Source: Vitrella brassicaformis (taxonomy: Eukaryota > Sar > Vitrellaceae). Taken from it: DNA of 64,000 nt. Below, one piece after another: positions 1-10,746 of the stretch (the stretch's first letter is position 1; the number at the start of each line of letters is the position of its first letter). The position numbers and the translations under genes are program-made. The stretch covers positions 101,685 through 165,684 of the forward strand of contig CDMY01000138.1 in the NCBI GenBank assembly GCA_001179505.1. Direction: 5' to 3'. The notes beneath the pieces were generated by a model. The model was given only the letters and a program-made list of their open reading frames with translations. It was not told where the DNA came from and did no database searches.

Positions 1-10
1 TGGAACAGTT

Positions 11-88
11 GGAGGCAGCCCGGCCCGTACCGTGGTGTGATGATTCTGCGCTGGATTCATTCAGTCATGGAGGCAGCCCGGCCCGTAC
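11..88 (+). repeat. 20-bp direct repeat pair
   Basis: The 20-bp word beginning ggaggcagcccgg occurs at 11-30 and again at 69-88, separated by unrelated sequence. It lies just before a decayed copy of a membrane-gene exon, so it may mark a duplication scar. No function is evident. Confidence 0.7.
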
Positions 89-104
89 ATGAGCATGTCT
101 GTCA

Positions 105-270
105 TGAGCAGAGCAACGACTGGAACAACGCCGACTGTCTTTCAGTCGGCTGGCGACGTCACAGAGCCACGGGGAGAAGAGAGCAACAAGAAACAACAGG
201 AGGCGGCCAGGAGAATGACACCGAGAAAGATGAGTGACTTACTGATGAGTCCATCCTGAGAACGGGTTCT
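105..270 (+). pseudogene. decayed fragment of membrane-gene first exon
   Basis: Positions about 130-265 resemble, base for base with gaps, the first exon of the multi-pass membrane gene near 59,120-59,300. Shared landmarks are the word ggctggcgacg, the words cacggggagaag/catggggagaag, an acidic stretch (gagaatg.caccgag.aagatgag) and tgatgag.gc/ccatcctgagaacgg. In this copy the acidic stretch runs into a TGA right after aaagatgag, and no downstream membrane exons follow. It is therefore a broken fragment, not a gene. The rest of 270-860 shows no coding signal I trust and probably serves as the 3' flank of the next gene. Confidence 0.55.
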
Positions 271-864
271 GTCTCCCCTTCACCTTCACAAAACCACACG
301 CAGCCGCAGCCGCGACACAGGATCACCAGACATGTATGTCGCCACATTTGTGCGCATCCCTCGCGCGAAGACCGATTAAAGTCACGTGTGGTATATCTCT
401 AAATTCGACATACTTAAAATGCGAACACTGTACCGTCCGGCACAGGCGACTGGTGATTCTAATTCTATTCAAAATGTCGGTGTGCTGGATGACAATGAAG
501 TGGAAAATGAAGCATGGCCATCATGGTTGACCAGTAAGAATATCAGGCTTCTCAAACTTCATCCGCAGAAGACCACTCGGCGAAAGTCTCCAACTCGATG
601 CCGTTGTCTAAACGCTGACGTGCGGTGATGTCATCAATAGGTCTTGACCCACCATTCTTAACCAGCTCCCCTCACCGTCCATGGACGCACCCAAAAATCG
701 GTACATGACCCACGCACACATGCATACTTACTGATAAATCGCGCTCTCTCTCTCATTTTCTCTTTCCCTCTCCCGTCGCTTGACCCACTCCATTCACAGG
801 CCACTCTGTGTGAGTGTGCATGTAAACACGCGCTTGTCAACGGCCTCGTTTATGTGACATGACG

Positions 865-3334
865 CTATGCGGCTGTGGCCTCTCTCTCGGCCTCTCTCTC
901 CATCTCGTCTTCTTCTGGCGTGAGCATCTTGTAGTCACGCCGCTTGCGCAATATGTCGTCAAGCTCACCCCTGCACACACACACACATATCGCCAAACAT
1001 GGGGGCCGGGGATGCATCATATTATTCTCATTGCCTCCCTGAGTGGGTGGGGGAGTGGGTAACCAACCGACTGACCTTGAGAAGTTTTTGAGCCATGGGT
1101 AGAATCGGGCTCGTCCTCTGGGCGGCTCCGTCATGTAGTCGGTGATGGCCAGATCGACCGCCACCAACTGCACGTCAGCATCGCTCCACTCCTGAACACA
1201 GACACGTATTAATACGGGGGCACAGGTATCTGTGTGTGGCGTGTGGCTTGCCTGGCATCTCTCCTTGACAAGGTCGATTGCGAGAGGGACGACGTCGATC
1301 ATCTGCTTGACGTATGCGTCGTGTGTGGGCTCTCCCGTGAACTGCGGCACGATGTCGGCCAGCCATATCAGGCGGTCCTCCGCACTCACGTCATCGCTCA
1401 GCTGGCCAAGCTTCAGCCAGAAATCCTTGCTGGGGGGCTCCAGGCCAAGACCTTGCCTGTGTCCGTGCATCATTGAACCAAACAAAGCGAACACACAACA
1501 TACAACATGCACGCTGTGTGTCTGTGGACGCATGGCTGGGTGCACTCATGCCATCCACTCACCTGAGTGCGCTTTGCTGTGCCTCGGTGTTTTTCCATTG
1601 AGGCGCGAGCAGGGAGGCCAACTTGGCGCGCAGGGGGGGCGGGAAAGTCACCGGATTCATTTCCTGCACACGCAGAGAGGCAGGCAGGCAGGCAGGCAAC
1701 ATGCCTTTGCACACCCACCCATGCAGAACTGCGCCCTACCTACCTTGAGAACCCGGTAGATGGAGGGCACCCCCTGCAGACATAGCACACAGCCAATCAT
1801 ACGGGTATACTAGATTGATGGATGGATGGATGGCTGGATGGATGGCTGGATGGATGGCTGGATGGATGGCTCTGTCTATTTTACTCATTACCTTGACAGC
1901 ATCGACAAAACTCTCCTGCTCGCTCTCGGTGTCGGCCCTGTTGAAGTCGCGTGTGAGTCGCGCCACGACCAGCTGCCTCTCTGCGTCCTCCAGCTCACGA
2001 GCCGTCCACAGCTGACCCATCATAGCCTCATATGGGTCCTCTGTGTGGTGCGGAGGCAGCCTCTGAGTTACACAGGCGCGTACACAGAGAGGGAGATTGT
2101 GCTTCCTCGTTGGGCCTTGTTGTTTGACGGGCGTTATACGACTCGGTGAGGTGGGTGACCGACTGAAAGTTTACCTTTGTGGCTTGGACGGCATAGACGA
2201 ATCGGTCGGGGCTGCCCGAGAACATATTCATCATGCTCTCTGCCTCCCCCTGTGGCGTGACGTCGAACCCCTTGAGGTCCGCCCAGCCGTCCGACGCCGA
2301 GAAGCGGAAGAAACTGCCCGTTATGTACATGTGCTGCGCGTCGTTCATCTGCTTCCACCACTCCATCTGTAGTACAATATTGATATATCACGCGCACACA
2401 CGTGCATGCACCAGATGAATGATCCGATCTTCGGTACCGACCGACCTTTTTGTTGACGGCTTCCTTGTTTGCATTTCCGCCGGTGAATGCCACGACGCAG
2501 AGGCCCCCCGGCTTGAGCACCCGCCAAGCCTCACGCAGCACCCGCCGCGGCTTGGTGAAGAACTCCATGGCGTTGCTGATAAGCACCACGTCGAAGCTCT
2601 CCCTCTGCAGGCCTCTCTCTCCAATGGCAATCCGGCGCTTGTGGTCGATCCACCCCTCCTCGGAGTTCAGATCCACCACGAACGACTCGGTCAGGGCGGG
2701 ATTGGCGTCGAGCTCGTCCTGGTTAATGCCAATGCCCACCACTCTCGCGTACTGGCGGTCTCCTGGGAGGTAGCTGTAGCTGCCCGCACCAATGTCGAGC
2801 ACCGAGATGGCGCCACTTGGGAAGCATCGCGCGTAGTGGTTGGTGAGTGCGATGCGGGCCGGTTCGTCGAAGAAGGGTCGAATGTCAGCTGTGGAGAAGA
2901 ATTCGATGTCGCTGGTGTTGTCAGTGCGCTTGAACTGGTCCTTGCGGAACGGCCAAGCTGGAGGCCACTTCCACATGTATGGCTCTACCTTCAAACCTGA
3001 CAGAGACGTCACATCCCAGGCATAGCATACACACGGATATACGTGCACTGCAGTGACTGTCTGCCGCATCCATTGCACCCACAGCCACTCACTCACCAGG
3101 CTCGGTTTGGTTCTCTGGCGGGACATCTGGGAAGTTGCCCTTGCCTGAGAAGTTGTTGAGCGACTGCCGGATGTCGAAGGCCCTCAAAGCGGTTGCCTTG
3201 AGCCTTCGCAAGCCGCGGGAGGTGGGAGATCTTGGTGCAGAGAGGGCGGGAGAGCGAGGTGTGAGTGGCGAGGGTCTGAATGCACGGCTGACATGAGTGA
3301 GGAAGAGGACAGTGATGGCTGCTGATGGAACCAT
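865..3334 (-). CDS. plastid-type SAM-dependent methyltransferase
   Basis: Nine exons close in phase: 3097-3334, 2446-2996, 2175-2366, 1892-2062, 1744-1773, 1563-1663, 1252-1456, 1076-1191 and 865-970 (569 aa). Exon 2 carries a class I methyltransferase core: motif [15 protein letters not shown], an acidic strand end near [24 protein letters not shown], and the post-motif helix [14 protein letters not shown]. This fits the Methyltransf_11 type; the substrate is unknown. The chosen start gives [19 protein letters not shown], a short hydrophobic signal ending in SRA-F, followed by a Pro/Ser/Arg-rich stretch. That reads as a bipartite leader for a complex plastid. An earlier in-frame ATG exists but would bury the leader. 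Residues after about 320 are helical and unrecognised. The 60-nt intron at 1192-1251 begins with GC and is also open in frame, so it may be retained. The start lies 138 bp from the divergent gene at 3473. Confidence 0.8.
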
Positions 3335-3472
3335 GAGGGGGGAGCGCTGCTTTTGCGCGCTTAAAGCTCGCGTGAAACCGCTGCTGTGTTCGAAATCGCG
3401 ACGACGCTTCAACGCCATCAAACCGGTGCTGCCGGAATTCGCAGTCTGAAGTCTCTCATTTTCTGACAGATA

Positions 3473-4209
3473 ATGGGCTGGTGGAGCATTCTTCTGCTGG
3501 GGCTGCTGGGAGGCCACCACGCGGCGTCAGCTGCCGAAGCGGCTTCATCGGTGTGTGACAGGGCAGCCCTCGTCCCCGCCTTCGGCGACGATTCAGAGGC
3601 ATTCGATATCTGCTGCTACTCAGGTCAGGTGCATAGTGCAGCACCTGCTCACATCCGTCTACTGGACATCCAACGCCTTTCTGCCCTCTGTGCTGTGTCC
3701 AGGAACGTTTCTGGTAAAAATGCTGTCAGAGCTGAATGGCGGCGACAAGAAGACTGTAGATCACGTAAGGAATGGATGGATGTGAGCCGCATCGCTCTCC
3801 CCTCTCTCTCTCTGAGACTCATTGATGCATTTCTCCCACTTACTGCGTGCAGGTGTACGAGAACCTGCAGCCCTACCTTGGTGGTGCTGCCGAGATTTCC
3901 AAGCTGCCAGACCCAGCGCAGCGCGCCGACCTCACCAACCTGCGCACGGAGGTGGGGGAGACCGATAAAGCGGCCCTTCAGGGGTACGACCAGCTGCTGG
4001 CGACTGGGCTGTGCTACGGCAAGCTGACGAACTGGATCCTCGACCCATCCAAGGGCCTGCAGAGCAAGGATGGCGTCCTCCTGGCCGTGCCGTCCTACCG
4101 TGGAAGGGAGAAGGAGGAGGTGATCGACCTGCTCATGCGGCTGTATCACTCGGACGACTACGATGAGATCGTGCATTCGTGCGCGGGCGTCCTGCTTGAC
4201 AAACGATAG
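3473..4209 (+). CDS. small secreted protein, paralog A
   Basis: Three exons (3473-3623, 3703-3764, 3853-4209) join in phase to 189 aa. The start MGWWSILLLGLLGGHH plus AASA is a clear signal peptide. I do not recognise the family. The mature part has GTFLVKMLSELNGGDKKTV, a PYLGG turn, and a mostly helical remainder with a few cysteines, ending in VLLDKR. The same GTFLVKMLSELN core occurs in the gene at 4841-5652, so these are tail-to-tail paralogs. The gene is divergent from the methyltransferase gene and probably shares its promoter region. Secretion or entry to the endomembrane system is inferred only from the leader. Confidence 0.8.
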
Positions 4210-4840
4210 GCGGGCAAATCGGGGGCTTAGCTGGTGTGGTGTGGTGAGATTAGTAGGCGCGAGTGCCTTGTGTGTTTTTCGTGTTTGTACGTGGTATGGT
4301 TCGTCTGTATGTACATATATAGCTCGGCATGTCTGACGCTCCAAGAGCTCTGGTGCACAATTTAATTACTCGTCGCTCTCTCATGAACCGAGTTCGACGC
4401 GCCAGAATTGTCCCTTTCCACCGTGATGAAGGCGCGAAACTTGTCGTGCATCCAAACAGGTGTGCTGCAAAAGACAGAGAAGCCGCACTGGCAAAATGCG
4501 CCGCTCCTCCCGACTGCCCCGCACTCACACTCACACGCCTACTCACCCACAGACACCAGCAGACAGGCAGACAGGCAGTCGCAGGGAAACACGAATTCAA
4601 CACCATCGCGCTAGTCAGTTAAACATACACCACAGATAGGTAAGACGGGCGCACCATTCTGGTCACCACAGCACAACACACACGCGAGCCGCCAGCACCC
4701 GCCCAGCCGCCCGCCCACCAGCTATGCATCTGATACGCATCTGATTCTCTTCTATATACAGGCAAAATCGCGCGTCGCGCGTACGGCAAAAACAACCACG
4801 CGCCCACCCACTCGTCTTGTCTTCCCCCCTCTCGTCTACA
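4210..4840. other. convergent 3' intergenic region
   Basis: This is the 630-bp space between the two convergent secreted-protein genes. I see CA-rich and purine/pyrimidine-biased low-complexity sequence (4521-4590, 4660-4700), a ctatatacag patch near 4753, and no supportable exon. It probably carries the two 3' UTRs. Confidence 0.6.
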
Positions 4841-5652
4841 TCACAGCTCGTGCTTGACCAAAGCACAGGAGCGCTCGTCGTACGCTTTGTCCTGCATCAG
4901 CGTGTCGAATATGGACATGGTCTGCTGGAACGCGTTGCTGTGGTACTTGGGAGCCGGAATCAGCGTCATCTGTCCGTTGACCTCCTTCTGCGGGATGGCG
5001 TCGAGGATGCGGTCGGTCAGCTCGACATGGCACACCTTGAGCGAGTCGTAAGTCTTGACGACCTAAAGTAGACCAGGCGTTAAAAAATAGTCTTGAGGAG
5101 TGAGCGTCTGCCTGAACGTTAATCCTATTACATCAGGCGGCACGGTGTTGCGCAGGTCCGTCAGACCCTTCTTCTGGTCCTTGTGCTCCAGCGCATTGAG
5201 GGCATCCGGACCCCTGCACGCAAATACGACAGCAACACAGGCCGGCATGCAGTGTGCGTGTTGGCGTGTATGGTGTGTCAGCGTACCCGAGGTAGGGCAG
5301 CAGGTTGGACTTGACATGCTCCACTGTCTTGGACTCGCCACTGTTGAGCTCAGACAGCATCTGCAAGCGACAAGGGAGAGAGGGGAGAGCGTGTGGTGGA
5401 TCCGAGCACGTATCGTACTCCTGCCCGGCTGCATGCAAATCGCTCACCTTGACGAGGAATGTCCCGCCATAGCACCTGCACATGCATGCTATCTATCATG
5501 CAATGGCGTGTTGATGGCTGTGCTTACGTGATTGTAGTTTGCGGCGTGCCATCATAGTCCTTGCATATGTCTTGGGTCTGCTCCACACGACCGTGGCAGG
5601 TGCCGCAGAGGAACAAAGCGATGGCAACGATGCACGAAACACTTCTCGCCAT
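4841..5652 (-). CDS. small secreted protein, paralog B
   Basis: Five exons (5528-5652, 5448-5475, 5287-5360, 5132-5213, 4841-5062) close in phase to 176 aa. The start MARSVSCIVAIALFLCGTCHG is a signal peptide. The core CYGGTFLVK-MLSELNSGESKTVEHV-PYLGG matches paralog A, followed by a different C-terminal half (ILDAIPQKEVNG, PAPKYHSNAFQQ) ending VKHEL. That end is not a KDEL-type signal beyond the loose EL. Exon 2 is only 28 nt. The intron between GTFLVK and MLSEL is absent from paralog A, and an intron in A after VDH is absent here. The start is 106 bp from the divergent kinase start. Function unknown. Confidence 0.8.
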
Positions 5653-5758
5653 TGTAGCAACTCACGACGTAGTAGTGGCACGTGGTTAATGCGGTGTTCC
5701 GGCGAGATCCTCAAACCCCAACCCTAGACCCACAAGCCCTGCTCTGTTTGGTTCTGCG

Positions 5759-6538
5759 ATGTTTGGCTTTCCTGAGGTCGACATAGGTGTGGGACTAGGG
5801 TCCTGTGACGCCACGCGGACAGTGTTTGTGGCCCGCAACGGGGGATCAGGGGATCCGGTCAAGGTCAACATCGCCCACCACGCCAAACTGGGGGACCTGT
5901 TGGAGGCTGCCGGCAGGAAACTGGGAATTGGTGGGCTGCACACTGCGGGAAGAATATACGCGCAAAAGGAGAATGCATGAGAACCCTCATTTCGTGTCTT
6001 TCTATGATGGTGTGCATGTTCTATGTGTCAGCTCACCCGTCGCGTTGTTTTTATGAGAGTGGGGAGGAGGTCAAGGACATCGATAGCATCCTCGATGACG
6101 AGGTAAGCCGGGCGGCCCCTCAATCCTCTCCCCTGCGGACACACGAATGATTGTGTCCATTGATGGCCACGTCGGCGCGTCCGTCGGTCAGGTTCTGTTC
6201 ATTTCTGAGGGCGGGGGGTTCCGAAAGAGCCTCAACAGAACCAACACGAGTAAGTTACCCTGGCTGAATATAACGGACGGACATGTACAAATTGGCTTCC
6301 TTTTCCGCTGGTTGGTCGGTCGCTTTGATTGCAGCGACAGAGGGCATCATGGCAGGGTACCTTCTGAAGGAGAAAATAGGGGAAGGGGGATTCGGCAAAG
6401 TCATGAAGGCAGTGCACATGGAAACTAGTGAGCATGGCACGCCACCGAGGCACGCAGGAAGACTGACTGATCAATCACCATACGGCATTGCCGGTTGCCG
6501 GTTGCCGGTTGCCGGTTGCCGGTTGCCGGCTGTCTCTG

Positions 6539-6570
<32 letters not shown>

Positions 6571-8879
6571 TGTGGCGCAGACCAGTTGGCTGCGGTCAAG
6601 TTCATTTCCAAGAAGTCCTTCAGAGAGATTGCCGATGCCGATAGGGTCTTCGTCGAGATCCAGGTCTGACCGACGCCAACTGAGCCATGTCTCTCTGTTT
6701 GCACAATCATGTGCTTGGCTGCGCTGTGTGGGTGCAGGCATTGCGTGATTTGTCTCACAAGCACGTCATCCAGATGTACGATGTGGTTGACCACCCGTCC
6801 TACATCTGCTTCATCATGGAGTTTGCCTCCAACGGCGAACTGAGGGAATACGTCGCCAACAGACAGCGGCTCACCGAAGACGGTCAGTCAGTCAGTCAGT
6901 CAGTGAGATGCAGACAGGGCCGGCTGCCGTGTGCGATTGGTGTATTGTGCGTCTTTTGTGTGTATAGAGGCGCGTCATTTCTTCCAGCAGATTGTCAAGG
7001 GCGTCCACTACTGCCACAGCAGAAACATCGTACACAGGTATACATACGGGTGACCGACGCGACCGGGAGACACACGCCCCAACCAAACACTTTCGTGTCA
7101 TGCAGGGACCTGAAGCTCGAGAACATCCTCCTGGATGACGGCTTGAAATGCAAAATCGTCGACTTCGGCCTCTCGGTGAGGAGTGAGACATGGATCGTGT
7201 CTGCCGGCCTTTCTGTCTGTCATATCAACTGTTCGTTTGACTGTGTCGATGCATGCAGGATTTTGTTGCTCCATCTGAGAGGGTGGTGACAGAAGGCGGC
7301 ACCGAGGCATACCTCGCACCTGAGGTCAGGGGGATGCACACGTCCAGGCAGCCACAAGTGGTCGATGGTGCGTATCGGTTGCTTGCAACTCAGGTGTATC
7401 ACGGAAGCTCCGCAGATTCTGATCCCTTCAAAATCGACGTGTGGGCCCTCGGTGCGTCAGTGAGACATACGCAGACTCACTCATCCTCGCCGTATAAAAA
7501 TTGGCTGGTTCAGGTGTGATTCTGTATGCGATGACCCACGGCAAACTGCCTTTCCACGCACCAGACCGAGTCACACTCGAGAAACTCGAAAGAGTGAGCG
7601 GAGAGGGAGAAACGGAAAGCGTTTGTTGCGAACCGGTTTGTTCATCGATGCAGGAGGGTTTGGACTTCAGGGGGGGCTGCAGTCAGGCGATGCAGGCGCT
7701 CATCCTGGCCATGCTCACTGCAGACCCCAAGAAGAGACCGTCCACTAACGACGTACGTCTGTCTGTCTGTCTCTACGCGTGGACGGATGCAAGGACACAC
7801 GGTAGTGCCTCCATGCTGCGTGCATGCAGGTGATGATGGACCCCTGGCTGCGTCAACAGCTGCTCTACGACAGGAGGAGCGACACCCTGCCCTCCTCTCA
7901 CTCCACACCCTTCCTCCCGTCCGTGGCGTCCACAGACACACATGCACCGGGCCCTTTGGCCGCCACGGTTGGCCCGTTCTCAGCTCTGTCGTCGCAGGAC
8001 GAGCACGACAGGAGTGGGGAGCCGCCCTGCCAGCCCACCTCCCCCCAGTCTATGACGCACCGTCCACCGCGTCTGAGCGTCATAGACTCCGGTGCCCTCA
8101 GTGTGCCTGCCTCGGCCCTCGCCACGCCCCAGCACGCGCCGCTGAGCAAATTCTCGTGGACCAGCAGCAGGGACGAGCAGGAGGAAGATGGGCTCGCATC
8201 GGCCTTTGCTGCCAGCGCAGCGGCATCACCATGTGGCGGTATGCACTCCCAGGACGCCACTGGAAGGCGCTCAAAGCGGGAGAGCGCGATCGCGGGTGAA
8301 AGGAAACGGGTCACGATCGCGTCGGCTGGCGAGGACAGCCAGGACGCCTCGAAGCGGAGCGGCGCGTCGGATGCCCCCCCGTCACAGCTGCTGGCCATGG
8401 CTGAGTCGATCCTCAGAGACCGGTCGGCCAAGGAGGGGACACAACGGCAGCTGAGGCGCGAGAATGCCACTGTGGGGGCGAGAGAGAAGACCGTCGAGAG
8501 GCGGGCTCCGCAGTCGTCTGTGCGGCGGACGCCCACAGCTGCCAGTGCTACGGCTGCTGTAGCCGGTGGTGGAGCTGGTGCAGGTGGTGGGCGAGACACG
8601 GACAAGGAGGCGACCTTACCTCGCCCCGTCACCACACATAACTCTCGCAGTGCCTCCCCTGTTCCATCGCCAGCAGCTTCAACAGGCAAGGCGACCGATA
8701 AGACAGGCAGACACATTGGGGGCCGTTCCAACTCCCTCTGTCCGTCACCATCTGTGCTTGCGTTCAGGTCGAGCTGGCCGTCGTCTTCAGCAGGTTGGGT
8801 CGTCCATTGTGACATCATCGGGCGTGGCTTCCCCACCCACACCCAGCAGTCCGAAAATGTCGCCCCCCATGCACAGTAG
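5759..8879 (+). CDS. doublecortin-domain Ser/Thr protein kinase
   Basis: Thirteen exons close in phase: 5759-5974, 6058-6102, 6192-6249, 6335-6427, 6581-6663, 6738-6882, 6968-7037, 7106-7175, 7259-7324, 7394-7451, 7514-7593, 7654-7752 and 7830-8879 (710 aa). Residues about 20-105 look like a doublecortin (DCX) fold: TVFVARNGG at the start, GDLLEAAGRKLGI, RIYAQ, then SGEEVKDIDSILDD and VLFISEGGGF. The kinase domain follows with glycine loop GEGGFGKV, lysine in AAVKF, HRDLKLENIL, DFGLS, and YLAPE with WALG downstream. All catalytic residues are present, and it fits the CAMK group. The order DCX then kinase is that of DCLK proteins, which act on microtubules. The last ~340 residues are Ser/Ala/Pro-rich disorder. 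The first intron has no GT donor in frame and seems to start with GC. An extra intron near 8760-8800 could move the end to about 9054. Confidence 0.8.
6487..6576 (+). repeat. intronic (ttgccgg)n and (tc)n(tg)n tracts
   Basis: The kinase intron 6428-6580 holds five tandem copies of a 7-bp unit (gccggtt) at about 6488-6528, followed by a (tc)n run and a (tg)n run up to the acceptor gtggcgcag. The pyrimidine/TG run serves as the polypyrimidine tract of the 3' splice site. Confidence 0.85.
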
Positions 8880-9667
8880 CCACAGAGCAGCCACATCTCA
8901 GACACCGAGTAGCCACAGAGCGGCCAATGCAGCAATGGCTGCGGTGCTCGGAGGGGGGCAGGCCAGCACGACGACCTCGACAGTGGGCACGGGGACGGAA
9001 CTGTATGCGACAAGCCGGAGAAGAGACAAAAGCCTGCCGACGTCCTCTCGTGCTTGATTCTCTCTCTCTGCATGGAATGAGAAAGGAGGGGACCTATTTG
9101 TAAGTCCGGGTCTCACTTGCGTACGTACAGGTGTGAGTCAAGGTCTAGGGGCAGGCGGGCAGGCAGGCAGGTAGGGACACTGAGGCTGCCGCGGTCACCT
9201 ACACGCATCACGTGACGGCAATTCCTTACTTGTCTGTCCACTTACCTTCTTGCGTGGGTACACGTGTGTGTCTACGCGCTCGTGTGCATGCGCGATGAAG
9301 CACTTCACACTGATTGTTTGTGTGCTTCTGGGTGAAGCGTGTGTGTGTGCCTGGTGCGCTGAGTGCCACATTGTTTGTTTACTGACGTGAATGACGTCCG
9401 TGCTAGCGCATCAGAAGGACGGCAGGTGAAAACTATGCCGGGTGCAACTGAATGGAGTGTTCTCTCTCCCTCTTCGCTTGGACGTCATTCCTGTTCTCGT
9501 GAGAGAATGTCCGTGCGATTAACTAATGCATTCATGTCCAAGCTGTCTGTCCAAATACTCATCTATCTCGAAGTGTTTGAGCACCGATATCTCTCCCAGC
9601 CAGCCAGCCAGCCAGCCAGCCACAACTAACTGCCCGTCTGCTATGCAGCACAGTACGCACACGTCTC
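8880..9667. other. 3' region between kinase and acetyltransferase
   Basis: The space between convergent genes. Part of 8880-9054 remains open in another frame (Ser/Thr/Pro-rich) and could be an alternative kinase tail. 9055-9667 shows TG-rich low complexity and a (cagc)n tract near 9599-9622. No independent gene is seen. Confidence 0.55.
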
Positions 9668-10562
9668 TCATCGGTCACTGCTGTCCCTAATCTGCTCCGC
9701 CTCCAAAAAGGCCGCCATGCTCTCGGCACTGAGGCGATGATAGATCCATTCACGCATCTGCTCAGCGCCGATCTTGTGCTGATAGAATGTCAGAGCAGGC
9801 TGATTCCAATCGAGCGCCTGCCAATCCAGCCTAGCACACCGTAGTCTTGCCGATAACTCTATCGCCGCCCGAAGCAACTGCGATGTCCACCATCCAACAT
9901 AGCGCACACAGCAGGCAGGCAGCACAGAGAAAGAGCATTTACCTCTGCCTGTCCCTGTCCCTCTCTGTGTGCGTATGTCTTGCCATTTTGCCGATGCCGC
10001 TCTTCCGATGCTCCTCGTGTACATAAAGATCCTCCTGATCGATTGGCGCCACACACACACACATATTACAAGCACCCACCCATTGTGTATCCAAACGTGC
10101 GTGCACTGATTTAGATGCTTACGTACAAGGAAGAGGTACTCCCCGCGCCACGTGCTGAAGGCAGCGTGAAGCAAGGCAAAACCGGCAGGTGCAGAGCCAG
10201 AGTAGGCCAAGAAGCAATAAAACCTCGGCCGGTCGCCGAATCCCACATTGAGCAGATACTCCTGGTTGAACACATTGAGAAGCCAAGCAGGAAAACGGCA
10301 CTCCATTCATTGCAGAACACACACGAGAGAGAGTGCGGTGCATGCTGTGCACACCGTTGTGTGAGCGCACCTCGCTTGTCTTGACCTGATCTGACATTTG
10401 TTCAAACGCCGCTAAGGCACGAATAAACGCCATGATATCCTTGACGTGCTCCCTTCTAGCCAGACAGAGCTGGACCTCACTGCCTTTGGTTGCCCAGCCT
10501 GACGATTCGACACAGATCTCCTCCATCGCACGCAGCACGTCGGAAGGCGCGAAGCTCGTCAT
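9668..10562 (-). CDS. SSAT-like GNAT N-acetyltransferase
   Basis: Four exons (10371-10562, 10127-10300, 9984-10034, 9668-9877) close in phase to about 208 aa. The order of motifs matches spermidine/spermine acetyltransferase-type GNAT proteins. First comes an N-terminal helix EHVKDIMAFIRALAAFEQMS, then a strand YCFLAYSGSAPAGFALL. Motif A is EDLYVHEEHRKSGIGKM, with the R/H-x-x-G-x-G CoA loop. It is followed by LRCARLDWQALDWNQPALTFY, in which the tyrosine sits where the family's general acid lies. The enzyme would transfer acetyl from acetyl-CoA to a small amine; the exact substrate is open. The intron 9878-9983 must start with GC (ATG|gcaaga) because every GT donor breaks the frame. The start is the ATG at 10562. 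Upstream sequence is open without a better start. Confidence 0.82.
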
Positions 10563-10746
10563 GCGGGCGACAGAAGGGACAGAAGAAGCAGCACACTTGC
10601 AACAAATATCATTTAAAGGGGTGAGAGATGCCCTACCGTGAAACGGTTCGAGTGAGGCAAACGTCCGAAAAATTTTCAAAACAACGCAAAAAATACAATA
10701 TCGAGGAGAAGTTTTAAAAGCCGCAAAAAAAGGGGGTCTGTGTGTG

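Noticed and set aside
1815-1868. IHPA-repeat peptide encoded on the minus strand
   Set aside because: It is the translation of a (tggatgga)n microsatellite inside a methyltransferase intron.
2419-3000. 193-residue plus-strand frame
   Set aside because: Antisense shadow of the methyltransferase core exon, which has clear family motifs.
8758-8800. 23-nt intron in the kinase tail
   Set aside because: Too short compared with the 50-110 nt introns here, and removal leads to an immediate stop; left as an uncertain 3' end.
7898-9073. 391-residue open frame antisense to the kinase tail
   Set aside because: It mirrors the low-complexity Ser/Ala/Pro tail of the kinase; GC-rich disordered coding DNA commonly leaves the other strand open.
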